A stretch of DNA of 64,000 bases from Romboutsia_C sp015668195 (GTDB lineage: Bacteria; Bacillota; Clostridia; Peptostreptococcales; Peptostreptococcaceae). Where the stretch lies: NCBI RefSeq assembly GCF_015668195.1, contig NZ_JADPFC010000002.1:372001-436000 (forward strand), read 5' to 3'. A program made the translations under genes and the position numbers. Positions within the stretch are counted from its first letter, which is position 1, and every line of letters begins with the position of its first letter. The notes below the pieces were generated by a model that ran no database searches, had not been told where the DNA came from, and was given only the letters and a program-made list of their open reading frames with translations. Shown in pieces: positions 26,513 to 34,676 of this stretch.

Positions 26513-27520
26513 TTATTCTTCGCTTTCTTTGTTAACTACTACAAAATCCTTTATATCTTGTAGCACGTTTCCTTTAGCAAATTTTATTCCTTGATTTATA
26601 GCATTTTTTATAGCTCTTGAATCTGAACTGCCATGTGCTTTTATAACTCCTCCATTAACTCCTAATAAAGGTGCTCCTCCATATTCAGCATAATCCATAA
26701 ATGATTTTAATTTTCTTAGATCATCCTTTAAAAGCATTGCTCCTAATTTACCTTTTGTACTTGATAGGAATGTTTCTTTTAAAAGTCCCATTACAGATAT
26801 TGCAACACCCTCTGCTGATTTTAGAAGTATATTACCTGTAAACCCATCACAAACAATTATATCTGTATAATCATTTATTACATCTCTTGCTTCTACATTT
26901 CCTATAAAGTTTAAGTCTACATTTTTTAATTCTTCATAAGCTTTTTTTACTAAATCATTTCCTTTTCCTTCTTCTAGTCCTACATTAGCTAAAGCTACTC
27001 TAGGATTAGAAATACCTAAAACTTTTTTAGCATATATATTACTCATAGCTGCAAACTCTACTAAGTTTCTTGGTTTACAATCTGCATTAGCCCCACCATC
27101 AGCTATAAGAGTCATTCCTTTTTTAGCATTTGGTATAGCTGGACATAAACAAGGTCTATCTATACCTTTAATTCTACCTACTACAAATAGTCCACCAGCA
27201 AGTAATGCTCCCGTATTTCCCGCTGATATAACTGCATCTGCATATCCTTCTTTTACAAGTCTAAGTGCAACAACCATTGATGAATCTTTTTTAGATCTTA
27301 TGGCTTTTACTGGCTTATCTTCATTTTCTATAATTTCTGTTGTATGAATTATTTCAAGTTTTTCTTTATCAAAATCATATTTTGAGAATTCTTTTTCTAA
27401 TATATCTTTATCTCCAGTTATTACTAAATTTATTCCATATTCTTTTATTGCATTAACTGCACCTTCTACATTAGATTGTGGTGCATTATCTCCACCCATA
27501 CCATCAATTACTATTTTCAT
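26513..27520 (-). CDS. plsX: Phosphate acyltransferase PlsX
   Basis: A 335-aa enzyme that makes acyl-phosphate from acyl-ACP for phosphatidic acid synthesis. MKIVIDGMGGDNAPQSNVEG, SAGNTGALLAGGLFV, DGGANADCKPRNLVEFA and VCDGFTGNILLKSAEG are family signatures. It lies between fapR and fabH, as in Bacillus, coupling acyl chain production to phospholipid synthesis. Confidence 0.97.
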   Translation of the reverse strand: MKIVIDGMGGDNAPQSNVEGAVNAIKEYGINLVITGDKDILEKEFSKYDFDKEKLEIIHTTEIIENEDKPVKAIRSKKDSSMVVALRLVKEGYADAVISAGNTGALLAGGLFVVGRIKGIDRPCLCPAIPNAKKGMTLIADGGANADCKPRNLVEFAAMSNIYAKKVLGISNPRVALANVGLEEGKGNDLVKKAYEELKNVDLNFIGNVEARDVINDYTDIIVCDGFTGNILLKSAEGVAISVMGLLKETFLSSTKGKLGAMLLKDDLRKLKSFMDYAEYGGAPLLGVNGGVIKAHGSSDSRAIKNAINQGIKFAKGNVLQDIKDFVVVNKESEE

Positions 27521-27531
27521 ATATTCTCCTC

Positions 27532-28089
27532 CTAATCTAATTCTTCAAATATAAATTTTCCTCTAAATATTTGCTCTTGCGCTTTATTATTAATAACAAC
27601 TTTGACATAATGCTTTGTACCTACATTTTTATAGATTTCAGCCTTTGCTATAAGTCTATCCTTTTGCTCTATTAATTTCAAACATTTAACATTTGCAAAT
27701 CTCATTATTACCTTTGGTGCATCTACTATAGCCATTGCTAATGAGTCTGCCATAGAAAATATATATGTATCCTTTAAAGTATTAGTTTTAGAATAAAGCA
27801 TATCTTCTGTAATTTCTAGCATAGATATCCCTAATTTACCTACTGATAAATCAATTATTTCTCCTGTAATTTCCTTAATCCCAAGAGTTTTTACCTTTGA
27901 ACTTTCTGCTTCTGCAATAGTCTTAACTCTTTCCCTAAGTTCAGGTATATTCAGACTCATTCTATCTAGCCTTATAGTTTGAATACTAACTTCAAATAGA
28001 CTAGCTAACTCTTCGTCTGTATAAAAAGGGTCAGCCTGTAACATTTCTACTAATTCCTTTTGTCTTTGGGCTTTACTTTTCTTTTTCAT
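27532..28089 (-). CDS. fapR: Fatty acid biosynthesis repressor FapR
   Basis: A 185-aa repressor released from DNA by malonyl-CoA. N-terminal helix-turn-helix (about 8-60, LFEVSIQTIRLDRMSLNIPE) and a hot-dog fold effector domain (about 85-185) with FSMADSLAMAIVDAPKVIMRFANV. It heads the fapR-plsX-fabH-fabK-fabD-fabG-acpP-fabF operon, and a strong FapR operator lies 28 bases before its start, so it very likely represses itself and the operon. Confidence 0.95.
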   Translation of the reverse strand: MKKKSKAQRQKELVEMLQADPFYTDEELASLFEVSIQTIRLDRMSLNIPELRERVKTIAEAESSKVKTLGIKEITGEIIDLSVGKLGISMLEITEDMLYSKTNTLKDTYIFSMADSLAMAIVDAPKVIMRFANVKCLKLIEQKDRLIAKAEIYKNVGTKHYVKVVINNKAQEQIFRGKFIFEELD

Positions 28090-28116
28090 ATTACCTCCAA
28101 GTTTTTATAGCTGTAA

Positions 28117-28133
28117 TTAGTACCAGCTACTAA
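28117..28133. promoter_or_regulatory. FapR operator
   Basis: TTAGTACCAGCTACTAA, a near-palindrome matching the FapR box known from Bacillus (TTAGTACCTnnTACTAA type). It lies just past the -10 of the predicted fapR promoter, over the expected transcription start: the standard place for repression. Confidence 0.8.
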
Positions 28134-28137
28134 TAGT

Positions 28138-28166
28138 AGTATATAGTATCACAATAAAATTAGCAA
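28138..28166 (-). promoter_or_regulatory. Promoter of the fapR-fab operon
   Basis: Minus strand -35 TTGCTA (28161-28166), 17-base spacer, -10 TATACT (28138-28143). The FapR box begins five bases downstream. Confidence 0.6.
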
Positions 28167-28196
28167 TACTTTTTTATTATTTTTTGTTTAAACAAA

Positions 28197-28226
28197 AAAA
28201 ACATGTAGAGTAATCTACATGTTTTT
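28197..28226 (-). terminator. Terminator of yceD-rpmF
   Basis: A perfect 13-pair stem AAAAACATGTAGA / TCTACATGTTTTT with a four-base loop, running into eight T on the minus strand, directly after rpmF. Confidence 0.88.
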
Positions 28227-28234
28227 AGAAGTTA

Positions 28235-28411
28235 TTATTCAGATACAACTTCTTTACCTTTATAATATCCACAGTCTGGACATACTCTATGTGGTAATTT
28301 TGGCTCATGACATTGTGGGCAACTTACAAATCCAGTTGCTACCATTTTAGAGTTAGCTGCTCTTCTCATTTTAGTTTTTGATTTAGATGTTTTACGCTTT
28401 GGTACTGCCAT
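28235..28411 (-). CDS. rpmF: Large ribosomal subunit protein bL32
   Basis: A 58-aa protein beginning MAVPKRKTSKSKTKMRRAAN, the L32 signature, then a zinc ribbon of two pairs: CPQC and CPDC (about residues 31-34 and 44-47). ATG 28409-28411 follows GGAGGTGGC. It pairs with yceD 14 bases upstream, the near-universal yceD-rpmF order. The Cys-containing form indicates a zinc-binding L32 rather than a zinc-free paralogue. Confidence 0.97.
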   Translation of the reverse strand: MAVPKRKTSKSKTKMRRAANSKMVATGFVSCPQCHEPKLPHRVCPDCGYYKGKEVVSE

Positions 28412-28424
28412 TTACGCCACCTCC

Positions 28425-28952
28425 TTAGTCGTTTTTAAATATATCTTTTAATTTAGCAAAACGGGGATCAATATTCTCCTCGTCGTTCGCAGTTTCAGTG
28501 CAAGAACAATTTTCTTTATTAAGATTTGCTCCGCATCCTTGACAAAGTCCCATACAATCTTCATCACAAAGAACTCTTGGTGGTATTTTAAAGTCTAATG
28601 TTTGTTGTATAAGTTCTATAATATCTACAACTTGTCCATCATAGATGAATGCATCATCATCTTCAAAACTATCTTCATCATAGTCTTCTTTTACTAAAAA
28701 ACCATTTATAGAGTATTCTATTGGTACTTCGACATCTTCTAAGCATCTTGAACATTGGTCAAGAATTGTAAAATCTACATCTACATCTAGGTATAATCCA
28801 TTTTTAGTAGATGATATTTTACCATTTAAATTTATTGGTGAAACTAACTTATAGTTGTTATCACAATAACTAATAGTATCAACTTTTTGAGAAAAATTCA
28901 AGTCTAATTTGTCAGTTTCTCTTCTTATTAATTTATCTAGACTGATTTGCAT
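28425..28952 (-). CDS. yceD: YceD/DUF177 family protein
   Basis: A 175-aa protein of the YceD family, implicated in 23S rRNA biogenesis in other bacteria. It has CSRCLEDVEVPIEYSINGF, an acidic middle (DYDEDSFEDDDAFIYDG), DIIELIQQTLDFKIPPRVLC and a Cys-rich end (CDEDCMGLCQGCGANL then CSC) that could bind zinc. ATG 28950-28952 has GAGGTG six bases upstream; GTG 28959-28961 would overlap that ribosome site. Confidence 0.9.
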   Translation of the reverse strand: MQISLDKLIRRETDKLDLNFSQKVDTISYCDNNYKLVSPINLNGKISSTKNGLYLDVDVDFTILDQCSRCLEDVEVPIEYSINGFLVKEDYDEDSFEDDDAFIYDGQVVDIIELIQQTLDFKIPPRVLCDEDCMGLCQGCGANLNKENCSCTETANDEENIDPRFAKLKDIFKND

Positions 28953-29053
28953 TGTATTCACCTCAATCCACTACCAATTTATTATACAAATTTAGTAGAT
29001 GTTTGTCAAGTATTTTTACTTGATAGATATTTTGAAAATGTTGTAAGACATAA

Positions 29054-29081
29054 TTTAAGGTAGGCTTTAACCTACCTTAAA
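29054..29081 (-). terminator. Hairpin downstream of ackA
   Basis: A perfect 11-pair stem TTTAAGGTAGG / CCTACCTTAAA with a six-base loop, 20 bases after the ackA stop. It lacks a T tract, so it may stabilise the 3' end more than terminate. Confidence 0.55.
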
Positions 29082-29101
29082 TATATTATAACCCATTACA
29101 A

Positions 29102-30298
29102 TTATTTTACTAATTCAACAGTATCTCTTGCTATCATTAACTCTTCGTTAGTTGGTATTAATAATATCTTAACTCTAGAGTCATCTGTAGATATTACTCT
29201 TTCTTTTCCTCTAACTTTGTTAGCTTCTTTATCTAAGTTCATTCCTAAGAATTCCATGTTAGAAGCTATTGATTCTCTTATTTCTATACCATTTTCACCA
29301 ACACCAGCAGTAAATACAACAGCGTCAACTCCGTTCATTTCTGCAGCATAAGCTCCTATGTATTTTTGAACTCTTTGAACGTATGCATCTAAAGCAACTT
29401 GAGCTTTTTCATCACCGTTTGAAGCAGCTCCTTCTATATCTCTAAAGTCACTAGATATACCAGTCATTCCGTATACTCCTGACTTTTTGTTCATTAAATC
29501 AGATAATCCTTTAGCATCTAATCCTTCTTTTTCCATTAAGAATGGTAATATAGCAGCATCTATATCTCCACATCTAGTTCCCATTATTAATCCTTCAAGT
29601 GGAGTGAATCCCATAGATGTATCAACACACTTACCACCATCAACAGCAGCTATAGAAGCTCCATTTCCTAAGTGACAAGTTATTATCTTAACGTCTTCTA
29701 TGTTCTTTCCAAGCATTGCAGCAGCTCTTTGAGATACATACTTGTGAGAAGTTCCGTGGAATCCGTATCTTCTTACACCGTACTTAGTGTATAATTCATG
29801 AGGTAATCCGTATAAGTAAGATTTTTTAGGCATAGTTTGGTGGAAAGCAGTATCAAATACTCCTACCATTGGTACACCTGGAAGTATTTCTTCACAAGCT
29901 TTTATACCCATTATATTAGCTGGGTTGTGAAGTGGTGCTAATTCTACACACTCTTCTAATGCAGCCATAACTTCATCAGTTATCTTAACTGAAGAAGCGA
30001 ACTTTTCTCCACCGTGAACTACTCTGTGTCCTACAGCTTCAACTTCGCTTATTTCTTTAACTCCACCGAATTTAGCATCAACAACACCGTCTAATACTAA
30101 CTTTATAGCATCTTGATGGTTTTTCATTGGTTGTTCTATTATTAATTTACCTTCAACACCATCTTTTTCTTGCTTAAGTATAGAACCTTCTATACCTATT
30201 CTTTCAACTAATCCTATACATAAAACTTCTTCATTTGACATATCTATTAATTGATATTTTAATGAAGAACTACCACAGTTTAATACTAATACTTTCAT
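29102..30298 (-). CDS. ackA: Acetate kinase
   Basis: A 398-aa ASKHA-fold kinase converting acetyl phosphate plus ADP to acetate plus ATP, the main energy-yielding step of acetogenic fermentation. MKVLVLNCGSSSLKYQLID, HRVVHGGEKF, VFDTAFHQTMP, YRRYGFHGTSHKY (as GVRRYGFHGTSHKYV), HLGNGASIAAV and FTAGVGENG all present. The usual partner pta is not beside it. Codon choice looks biased to a few preferred triplets, as expected for an abundant enzyme. Confidence 0.98.
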   Translation of the reverse strand: MKVLVLNCGSSSLKYQLIDMSNEEVLCIGLVERIGIEGSILKQEKDGVEGKLIIEQPMKNHQDAIKLVLDGVVDAKFGGVKEISEVEAVGHRVVHGGEKFASSVKITDEVMAALEECVELAPLHNPANIMGIKACEEILPGVPMVGVFDTAFHQTMPKKSYLYGLPHELYTKYGVRRYGFHGTSHKYVSQRAAAMLGKNIEDVKIITCHLGNGASIAAVDGGKCVDTSMGFTPLEGLIMGTRCGDIDAAILPFLMEKEGLDAKGLSDLMNKKSGVYGMTGISSDFRDIEGAASNGDEKAQVALDAYVQRVQKYIGAYAAEMNGVDAVVFTAGVGENGIEIRESIASNMEFLGMNLDKEANKVRGKERVISTDDSRVKILLIPTNEELMIARDTVELVK

Positions 30299-30711
30299 TA
30301 GTATACCTCCTTAAAATTTTATGAATAATATGTAAAAAGCCTTTTAGGCTAACATTTACAAATTTACTTTTTGTATACAGTAAACATTCTTTAACACTAA
30401 TTAATATATCACTTTTTATTATAAAAGTACAGTACATTATCTATTTATTTGAAAATTTATTAAATTTAGTTCATAAATTAAAAGTATAAATTTTATTATA
30501 TATAAATAGTATATTGACTGTATTTAATATATTTTGTATTTATATGTTTTATATATTTACTTTATTTAAATATTTTTGCTTAACATAGATTATTTTTCTC
30601 TATTTGTTATAATATTATAATATATTATTTAAATTATTTTTTTACAATATAGTTAGATTTCTACATATATTGTAATTACTATATTATAATATTAACACAA
30701 GGAGAATCATT
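30299..30711. other. 413-bp divergent intergenic region, ackA / tmcAL
   Basis: Very AT-rich; I see no gene. It must hold the ackA and tmcAL promoters. A TTGACT element is at about 30515 on the plus strand and several TATAAT-like sites occur, but none is decisive. A small terminator-like hairpin lies in the ackA leader at 30338-30350. Confidence 0.6.
30338..30350 (-). other. Small terminator-like hairpin in the ackA leader
   Basis: AGCCT-AAA-AGGCT followed on the minus strand by TTTTAC, about 40 bases before the ackA start codon. Five pairs and four T only; an attenuator role is speculative. Confidence 0.25.
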
Positions 30712-31992
30712 ATGAATATACTTGGAGTAATAGTTGAGTACAATCCATTTCACAATGGACATTTACACCATTTAAATAAATCTAAACAATTAACAAAAGC
30801 TACTCACACAGTTGCTATTATGAGCGGAAACTTTTTACAAAGAGGTGAACCAGCCTTATTTGATAAATATACTAGAGCTCGTATGGCAGTTGAAAATGGT
30901 GTAGATTTAGTTCTTGAGCTTCCTACTTTATATGCTTGTCAGTCTGCTGAAATATTTGCCCACGGTGCAATAACAACTTTAAATTCACTAAATTGTATAG
31001 ATTCAATTTGTTTTGGTAGTGAAGAAGGAAGTATTGATATTTTGTATACTATAGCTAAAATACTAGTTGATGAGCCGGATGAATTTAAAGTAAATTTAAA
31101 AAAATACTTAGATGAAGGTATGCTTTATCCTAGTGCACGTAGTATGTCTTTATTTGACTATATATCTAAACATAATTTAATAGACATCTCAAAAGATAAA
31201 CTTTTAAATGTATTAAATTCCTCTAATAATATTTTAGGTCTAGAATACATAAAATGTCTACTAAAATTAAATAGTAATATAAAGCCTTTTACAATTTCTA
31301 GGATTCAAGCTTCATACAACTCTAAAAATATAACTAGTGATATTTGTTCTGCTACTGCTATAAGAAAATCTTTAAAAGATAACAATGATTTATCACTTAT
31401 AAATAATGTAGTTCCTAGCCAAACTTATAATATACTTAATGAAAAAATTAATAATAATTTTTTACCTATGTTTGATGAAGCTTACTTTGATATTATAAAA
31501 TCTATTGTAGCTAGAGATATTAATATATTAGATAAATATTTTGAAGTTAACGAAGGAATAGAGAATAAAATATACCAAAATATATTTAGATCTAATTCAC
31601 TTGATGAACTTCACTTATCTATAAAAAGCAAAAGATATACATTAACTAAAATAAAGAGAACTCTTAATAATATACTACTTGGAATAACTAAAGAAGTTAT
31701 GAATTACATTAAAGATATAAGTACCGTTCCTTATATAAGAGTTCTAGCTTTTAACGATAAAGGTAGAGAAATATTAAAGGCTATTAAAAAAAATTCTGAA
31801 GTAAATATAGTTAATAAATTATCTAAAGCATCATTTTCTATGGATGATAAATTATTTAAAACTTTACTTGATTATGATATAAAGTCTAGTAATATATATA
31901 ATTTAATTTACTATAAAAACAATCCTACTTTATTAAAGGGTCCTATGGATTATTATATATCTCCTATATACATTAAAGATAATAATAATTAA
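30712..31992 (+). CDS. tmcAL: tRNA(Met) cytidine acetate ligase
   Basis: A 426-aa homologue of Bacillus YlbM/TmcAL, which uses acetate and ATP to make N4-acetylcytidine at the wobble base of elongator tRNA-Met. Nucleotidyltransferase-fold start MNILGVIVEYNPFHNGHLHH (HxGH motif), then IMSGNFLQRGEPALFDKYTR and VDLVLELPTLYACQSAE. A helical C-terminal domain binds tRNA. Plus-strand, with AAGGAG eight bases before ATG. It is divergent from ackA, whose product is acetate, but the pairing may be only a relic of the ylb gene order. Confidence 0.94.
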   Translation: MNILGVIVEYNPFHNGHLHHLNKSKQLTKATHTVAIMSGNFLQRGEPALFDKYTRARMAVENGVDLVLELPTLYACQSAEIFAHGAITTLNSLNCIDSICFGSEEGSIDILYTIAKILVDEPDEFKVNLKKYLDEGMLYPSARSMSLFDYISKHNLIDISKDKLLNVLNSSNNILGLEYIKCLLKLNSNIKPFTISRIQASYNSKNITSDICSATAIRKSLKDNNDLSLINNVVPSQTYNILNEKINNNFLPMFDEAYFDIIKSIVARDINILDKYFEVNEGIENKIYQNIFRSNSLDELHLSIKSKRYTLTKIKRTLNNILLGITKEVMNYIKDISTVPYIRVLAFNDKGREILKAIKKNSEVNIVNKLSKASFSMDDKLFKTLLDYDIKSSNIYNLIYYKNNPTLLKGPMDYYISPIYIKDNNN

Positions 31993-32004
31993 AATCTATT
32001 TACA

Positions 32005-32040
32005 AATAAAAAAGCACAGTTTATTCTGCGCTTTTTTATT
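32005..32040. terminator. Bidirectional terminator, tmcAL / lctD
   Basis: A stem of about 15 pairs with one mismatch (AAAAAAGC-CAG / CTG-GCTTTTTT) and a six-base loop between converging genes, with T runs on both strands. Confidence 0.85.
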
Positions 32041-32049
32041 TAGTTTAAA

Positions 32050-33441
32050 TTAATATATTTTACTTGGATTTAATATACTTTTATGATCAAAAGCAGTTTT
32101 TATACTTTTTATAAGATCCATATAAGGTTCACTTTGAGATTCATGTAAATATTCTTTTTTAGCATAGCCTATTCCATGTTCTCCTGAGACTTGCCCTCTA
32201 AGCTCTCTTGATTTTTCATACATACAATCAAAGCTTTCTTTTAATTTTAACTTCCAAGTTTCATCATCCATATCATCTCTTAATGTATAAACATGAAGAT
32301 TACCGTCTCCTGCATGCCCAAAGCTCTTTATTCTTACATTTAATTCTTTTTGTAAATCATGAGTATATCTTATAAAATCAGCAACTTTATCTCTAGGTAC
32401 TACAACATCACATTCGTCCATCTCTGTTGTAGATGCTTTTATAGCTTCTAAAAATGCTCCTCTTGCTGACCATATAGATTCATTTCTTTCTTGTGTATCA
32501 GATATAAATACATCATATGCTCCATTTTCTAAGCATAAGTGTGCAACCTTTTCATATTCTTTTTCTATATCTTCTTTACTATTTCCATCAAACTTTAATA
32601 GTAGGTACGCATCTGAAGTATTATCCGGGAAAGATTTCCCTAAAAATTCTTCTGCTGCAAGTATTACATCCCTTTCCATAAACTCTATTGCTGTTGGTAT
32701 AGATTTTGATTTTATTATTTTAGGTACTGTTTCTATTGCTGTTGGTAAATCCTTAAAAGGAATTAGTAAACTTATATCTTTTTTAGGAAGAGGTAAAAGT
32801 TTAAGTATTGCCTTTGTTACTATTCCTAATGTTCCTTCTGAACCTACAATTAAATCTTTTATACTATATCCAGAACTATTTTTTACTACCTTTCCACCTA
32901 TATTAACAATATCGCCATTAGGAAGTACAACTTCAAGTCCTCTTACATAGTCTCTTGTAACTCCATATTTAACAGCTCTCATTCCCCCTGCATTAGTATT
33001 TATGTTTCCACCTATTGTGGCACTTTTTTCACCTGGATCTGGTGGATAAAATAAATCTCTTTCTTGAACATATTGTCCTATAGTCATTAAAAGTACTCCT
33101 GGTTCTACTGTTAATGTTAGATTTTCTTCATCTAATTCTAATATTTTGTTCATTTTGCTTAAATTAATCATTATACCACCATGAATTGCTACAGAAGCAC
33201 CAACAAGCCCTGTTCCTTGTCCTCTTGGTGTTACAGGTATATTATTTTTATAGGCATATTTCATTATTTTAGATACTTGTTCTGTATTATATACATTAAC
33301 AAGTACCTCTGGATATTTTTCCACTCCTCCTAATTCATCATGTGAAAAATCTTCACTTATATCTTCACCTGCAAAGACTTCTTCTTCTCCACAAGTATCT
33401 ATTAAAAACCTAATATCATCATTATCTATTTTTTTATACAT
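32050..33441 (-). CDS. lctD: FAD-dependent lactate dehydrogenase subunit (LctD/GlcD type)
   Basis: A 463-aa flavoprotein of the FAD-binding-4/GlcD family. The p-cresol methylhydroxylase-type FAD domain has TPRGQGTGLVGASVA, DPGEKSATIGGNINTNAGG and VGSEGTLGIVTKAIL; the C-terminal FAD-oxidase domain has SFGHAGDGNLHVYTL and GQVSGEHGIGYAKKEYL. It is the last gene of permease-larA-etfB-etfA-lctD. In Acetobacterium woodii this trio oxidises lactate with NAD+ by electron confurcation driven by reduced ferredoxin. Glycolate or another 2-hydroxyacid is the alternative substrate, but neighbours favour lactate. Confidence 0.88.
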   Translation of the reverse strand: MYKKIDNDDIRFLIDTCGEEEVFAGEDISEDFSHDELGGVEKYPEVLVNVYNTEQVSKIMKYAYKNNIPVTPRGQGTGLVGASVAIHGGIMINLSKMNKILELDEENLTLTVEPGVLLMTIGQYVQERDLFYPPDPGEKSATIGGNINTNAGGMRAVKYGVTRDYVRGLEVVLPNGDIVNIGGKVVKNSSGYSIKDLIVGSEGTLGIVTKAILKLLPLPKKDISLLIPFKDLPTAIETVPKIIKSKSIPTAIEFMERDVILAAEEFLGKSFPDNTSDAYLLLKFDGNSKEDIEKEYEKVAHLCLENGAYDVFISDTQERNESIWSARGAFLEAIKASTTEMDECDVVVPRDKVADFIRYTHDLQKELNVRIKSFGHAGDGNLHVYTLRDDMDDETWKLKLKESFDCMYEKSRELRGQVSGEHGIGYAKKEYLHESQSEPYMDLIKSIKTAFDHKSILNPSKIY

Positions 33442-33452
33442 AGCTATCCCCC

Positions 33453-34664
33453 CTATTCTTCTACGGATAATGCCACTTCTGATTGTTTTTGTTCTATTTT
33501 ATCTATTAATTTAGGAACAATTTCATATATATCACCTACTAGTGCTAAATGAGCAACATCAAATATCGGCGCTTTTTCATCTTTATTTATTGCTACTATG
33601 TAATCAGAACCTTGCATACCTGCTACAAACTGAACAGCCCCAGATACCCCACAAGTAATTATAAGTTTAGGTTTTACAGTTCTTCCACTAAGACCTATTT
33701 GTCTTCTAGCATCTATCCATCCAGCTTCTATTAATGGTCTAGTTCCTGCAACTCGTGCTCCTAGTTTATCTGCTAATTTGTATATCATATCCATATCTTC
33801 TTGCTTTTTAATAGCTCTACTTGCAACTACTATAACTTCTGCTTCTTCAAGACCTACCTCTTTAGTTTTAGGCTTACTATCTAATACATTTATATTTGAT
33901 ACTAATTTTTCCTTACTAATACTACATAATGTTATCTTTCCCTTTGGACTTTCAACTTCTTCTGGTGCTGAGAATATTTTATATCTTACTGTCGCAAACT
34001 GAGGTCTATTATTTGGAGTATGAATATGAGCCATTATATTTCCCCCAAATGCTGGTCTTATTTGGTCTAAGTCTGTATTTTCTTGAATATCAAGTATTGT
34101 ACAATCTGCTGTAAGCCCAGTTTTAAACCTAGCCGCAAGCCTTGGTGCTAAAGACCTCCCAAGTGTAGTTCCCCCTACTAACATTATCGTAGGTTTTATA
34201 TTATTTATAAAATCTTCAACTGCCCTAGAATATGGTTCTATTCTAAAATGTTCAAATTCTGGACTATCATAGATAAATACTTCATCTACTCCATAAGATA
34301 TTAGTTTATCACATTTATCTTTTATATCTTTACCTACAAATATACAATATACTGGATGATTTACTTTCTTAGCCATTTCACGAGCCTTACCTATAAGTTC
34401 ATAGGTTACAGGATGTATATCTCCTTCATGGTGGTCTACATATACAGCTATTCCTTTCCATTCATCCTTGTTTATCTCTTTTTTTAAATTTTCTACAAAT
34501 TCAAAAGCTCCCTTTGGCCCCTTTTTAACGCAAATCTTACACATTTTACAAGCTGGATTTATTTCTATTTTTTGGTCAATTAATTCTATGGCATTAAATG
34601 GACACAGTTTTAAAACTTCATCTGTATTATCTATTTTCTCTTGATTTATTACTATTTTAGCCAT
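33453..34664 (-). CDS. lctC: Electron transfer flavoprotein alpha subunit with N-terminal ferredoxin-like domain (LctC)
   Basis: A 403-aa EtfA. The first 60 residues form an added iron-sulfur domain with four cysteines: one in KLCPFNAIEL and three in ACKMCKICVKKG, enough for one [4Fe-4S] cluster. The EtfA core follows (GGTTLGRSLAPRLAARF, TADCTILDI) and the FAD domain has RIVVASRAIKK-like VVASRAIKKQEDMDM, GTRPLIEAGW, QIGLSGRTVKPKL and ITCGVSGAVQFVAGM. A fused ferredoxin domain is a mark of bifurcating Etf systems and likely the entry point for ferredoxin electrons. Twelve bases after etfB. Confidence 0.9.
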   Translation of the reverse strand: MAKIVINQEKIDNTDEVLKLCPFNAIELIDQKIEINPACKMCKICVKKGPKGAFEFVENLKKEINKDEWKGIAVYVDHHEGDIHPVTYELIGKAREMAKKVNHPVYCIFVGKDIKDKCDKLISYGVDEVFIYDSPEFEHFRIEPYSRAVEDFINNIKPTIMLVGGTTLGRSLAPRLAARFKTGLTADCTILDIQENTDLDQIRPAFGGNIMAHIHTPNNRPQFATVRYKIFSAPEEVESPKGKITLCSISKEKLVSNINVLDSKPKTKEVGLEEAEVIVVASRAIKKQEDMDMIYKLADKLGARVAGTRPLIEAGWIDARRQIGLSGRTVKPKLIITCGVSGAVQFVAGMQGSDYIVAINKDEKAPIFDVAHLALVGDIYEIVPKLIDKIEQKQSEVALSVEE

Positions 34665-34676
34665 ATAAATCCCCCC

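Noticed and set aside
28117..28160. Possible T-box or riboswitch in the fapR leader
   Set aside because: The leader is too short (about 45 bases) and the repeat is explained by the FapR operator.
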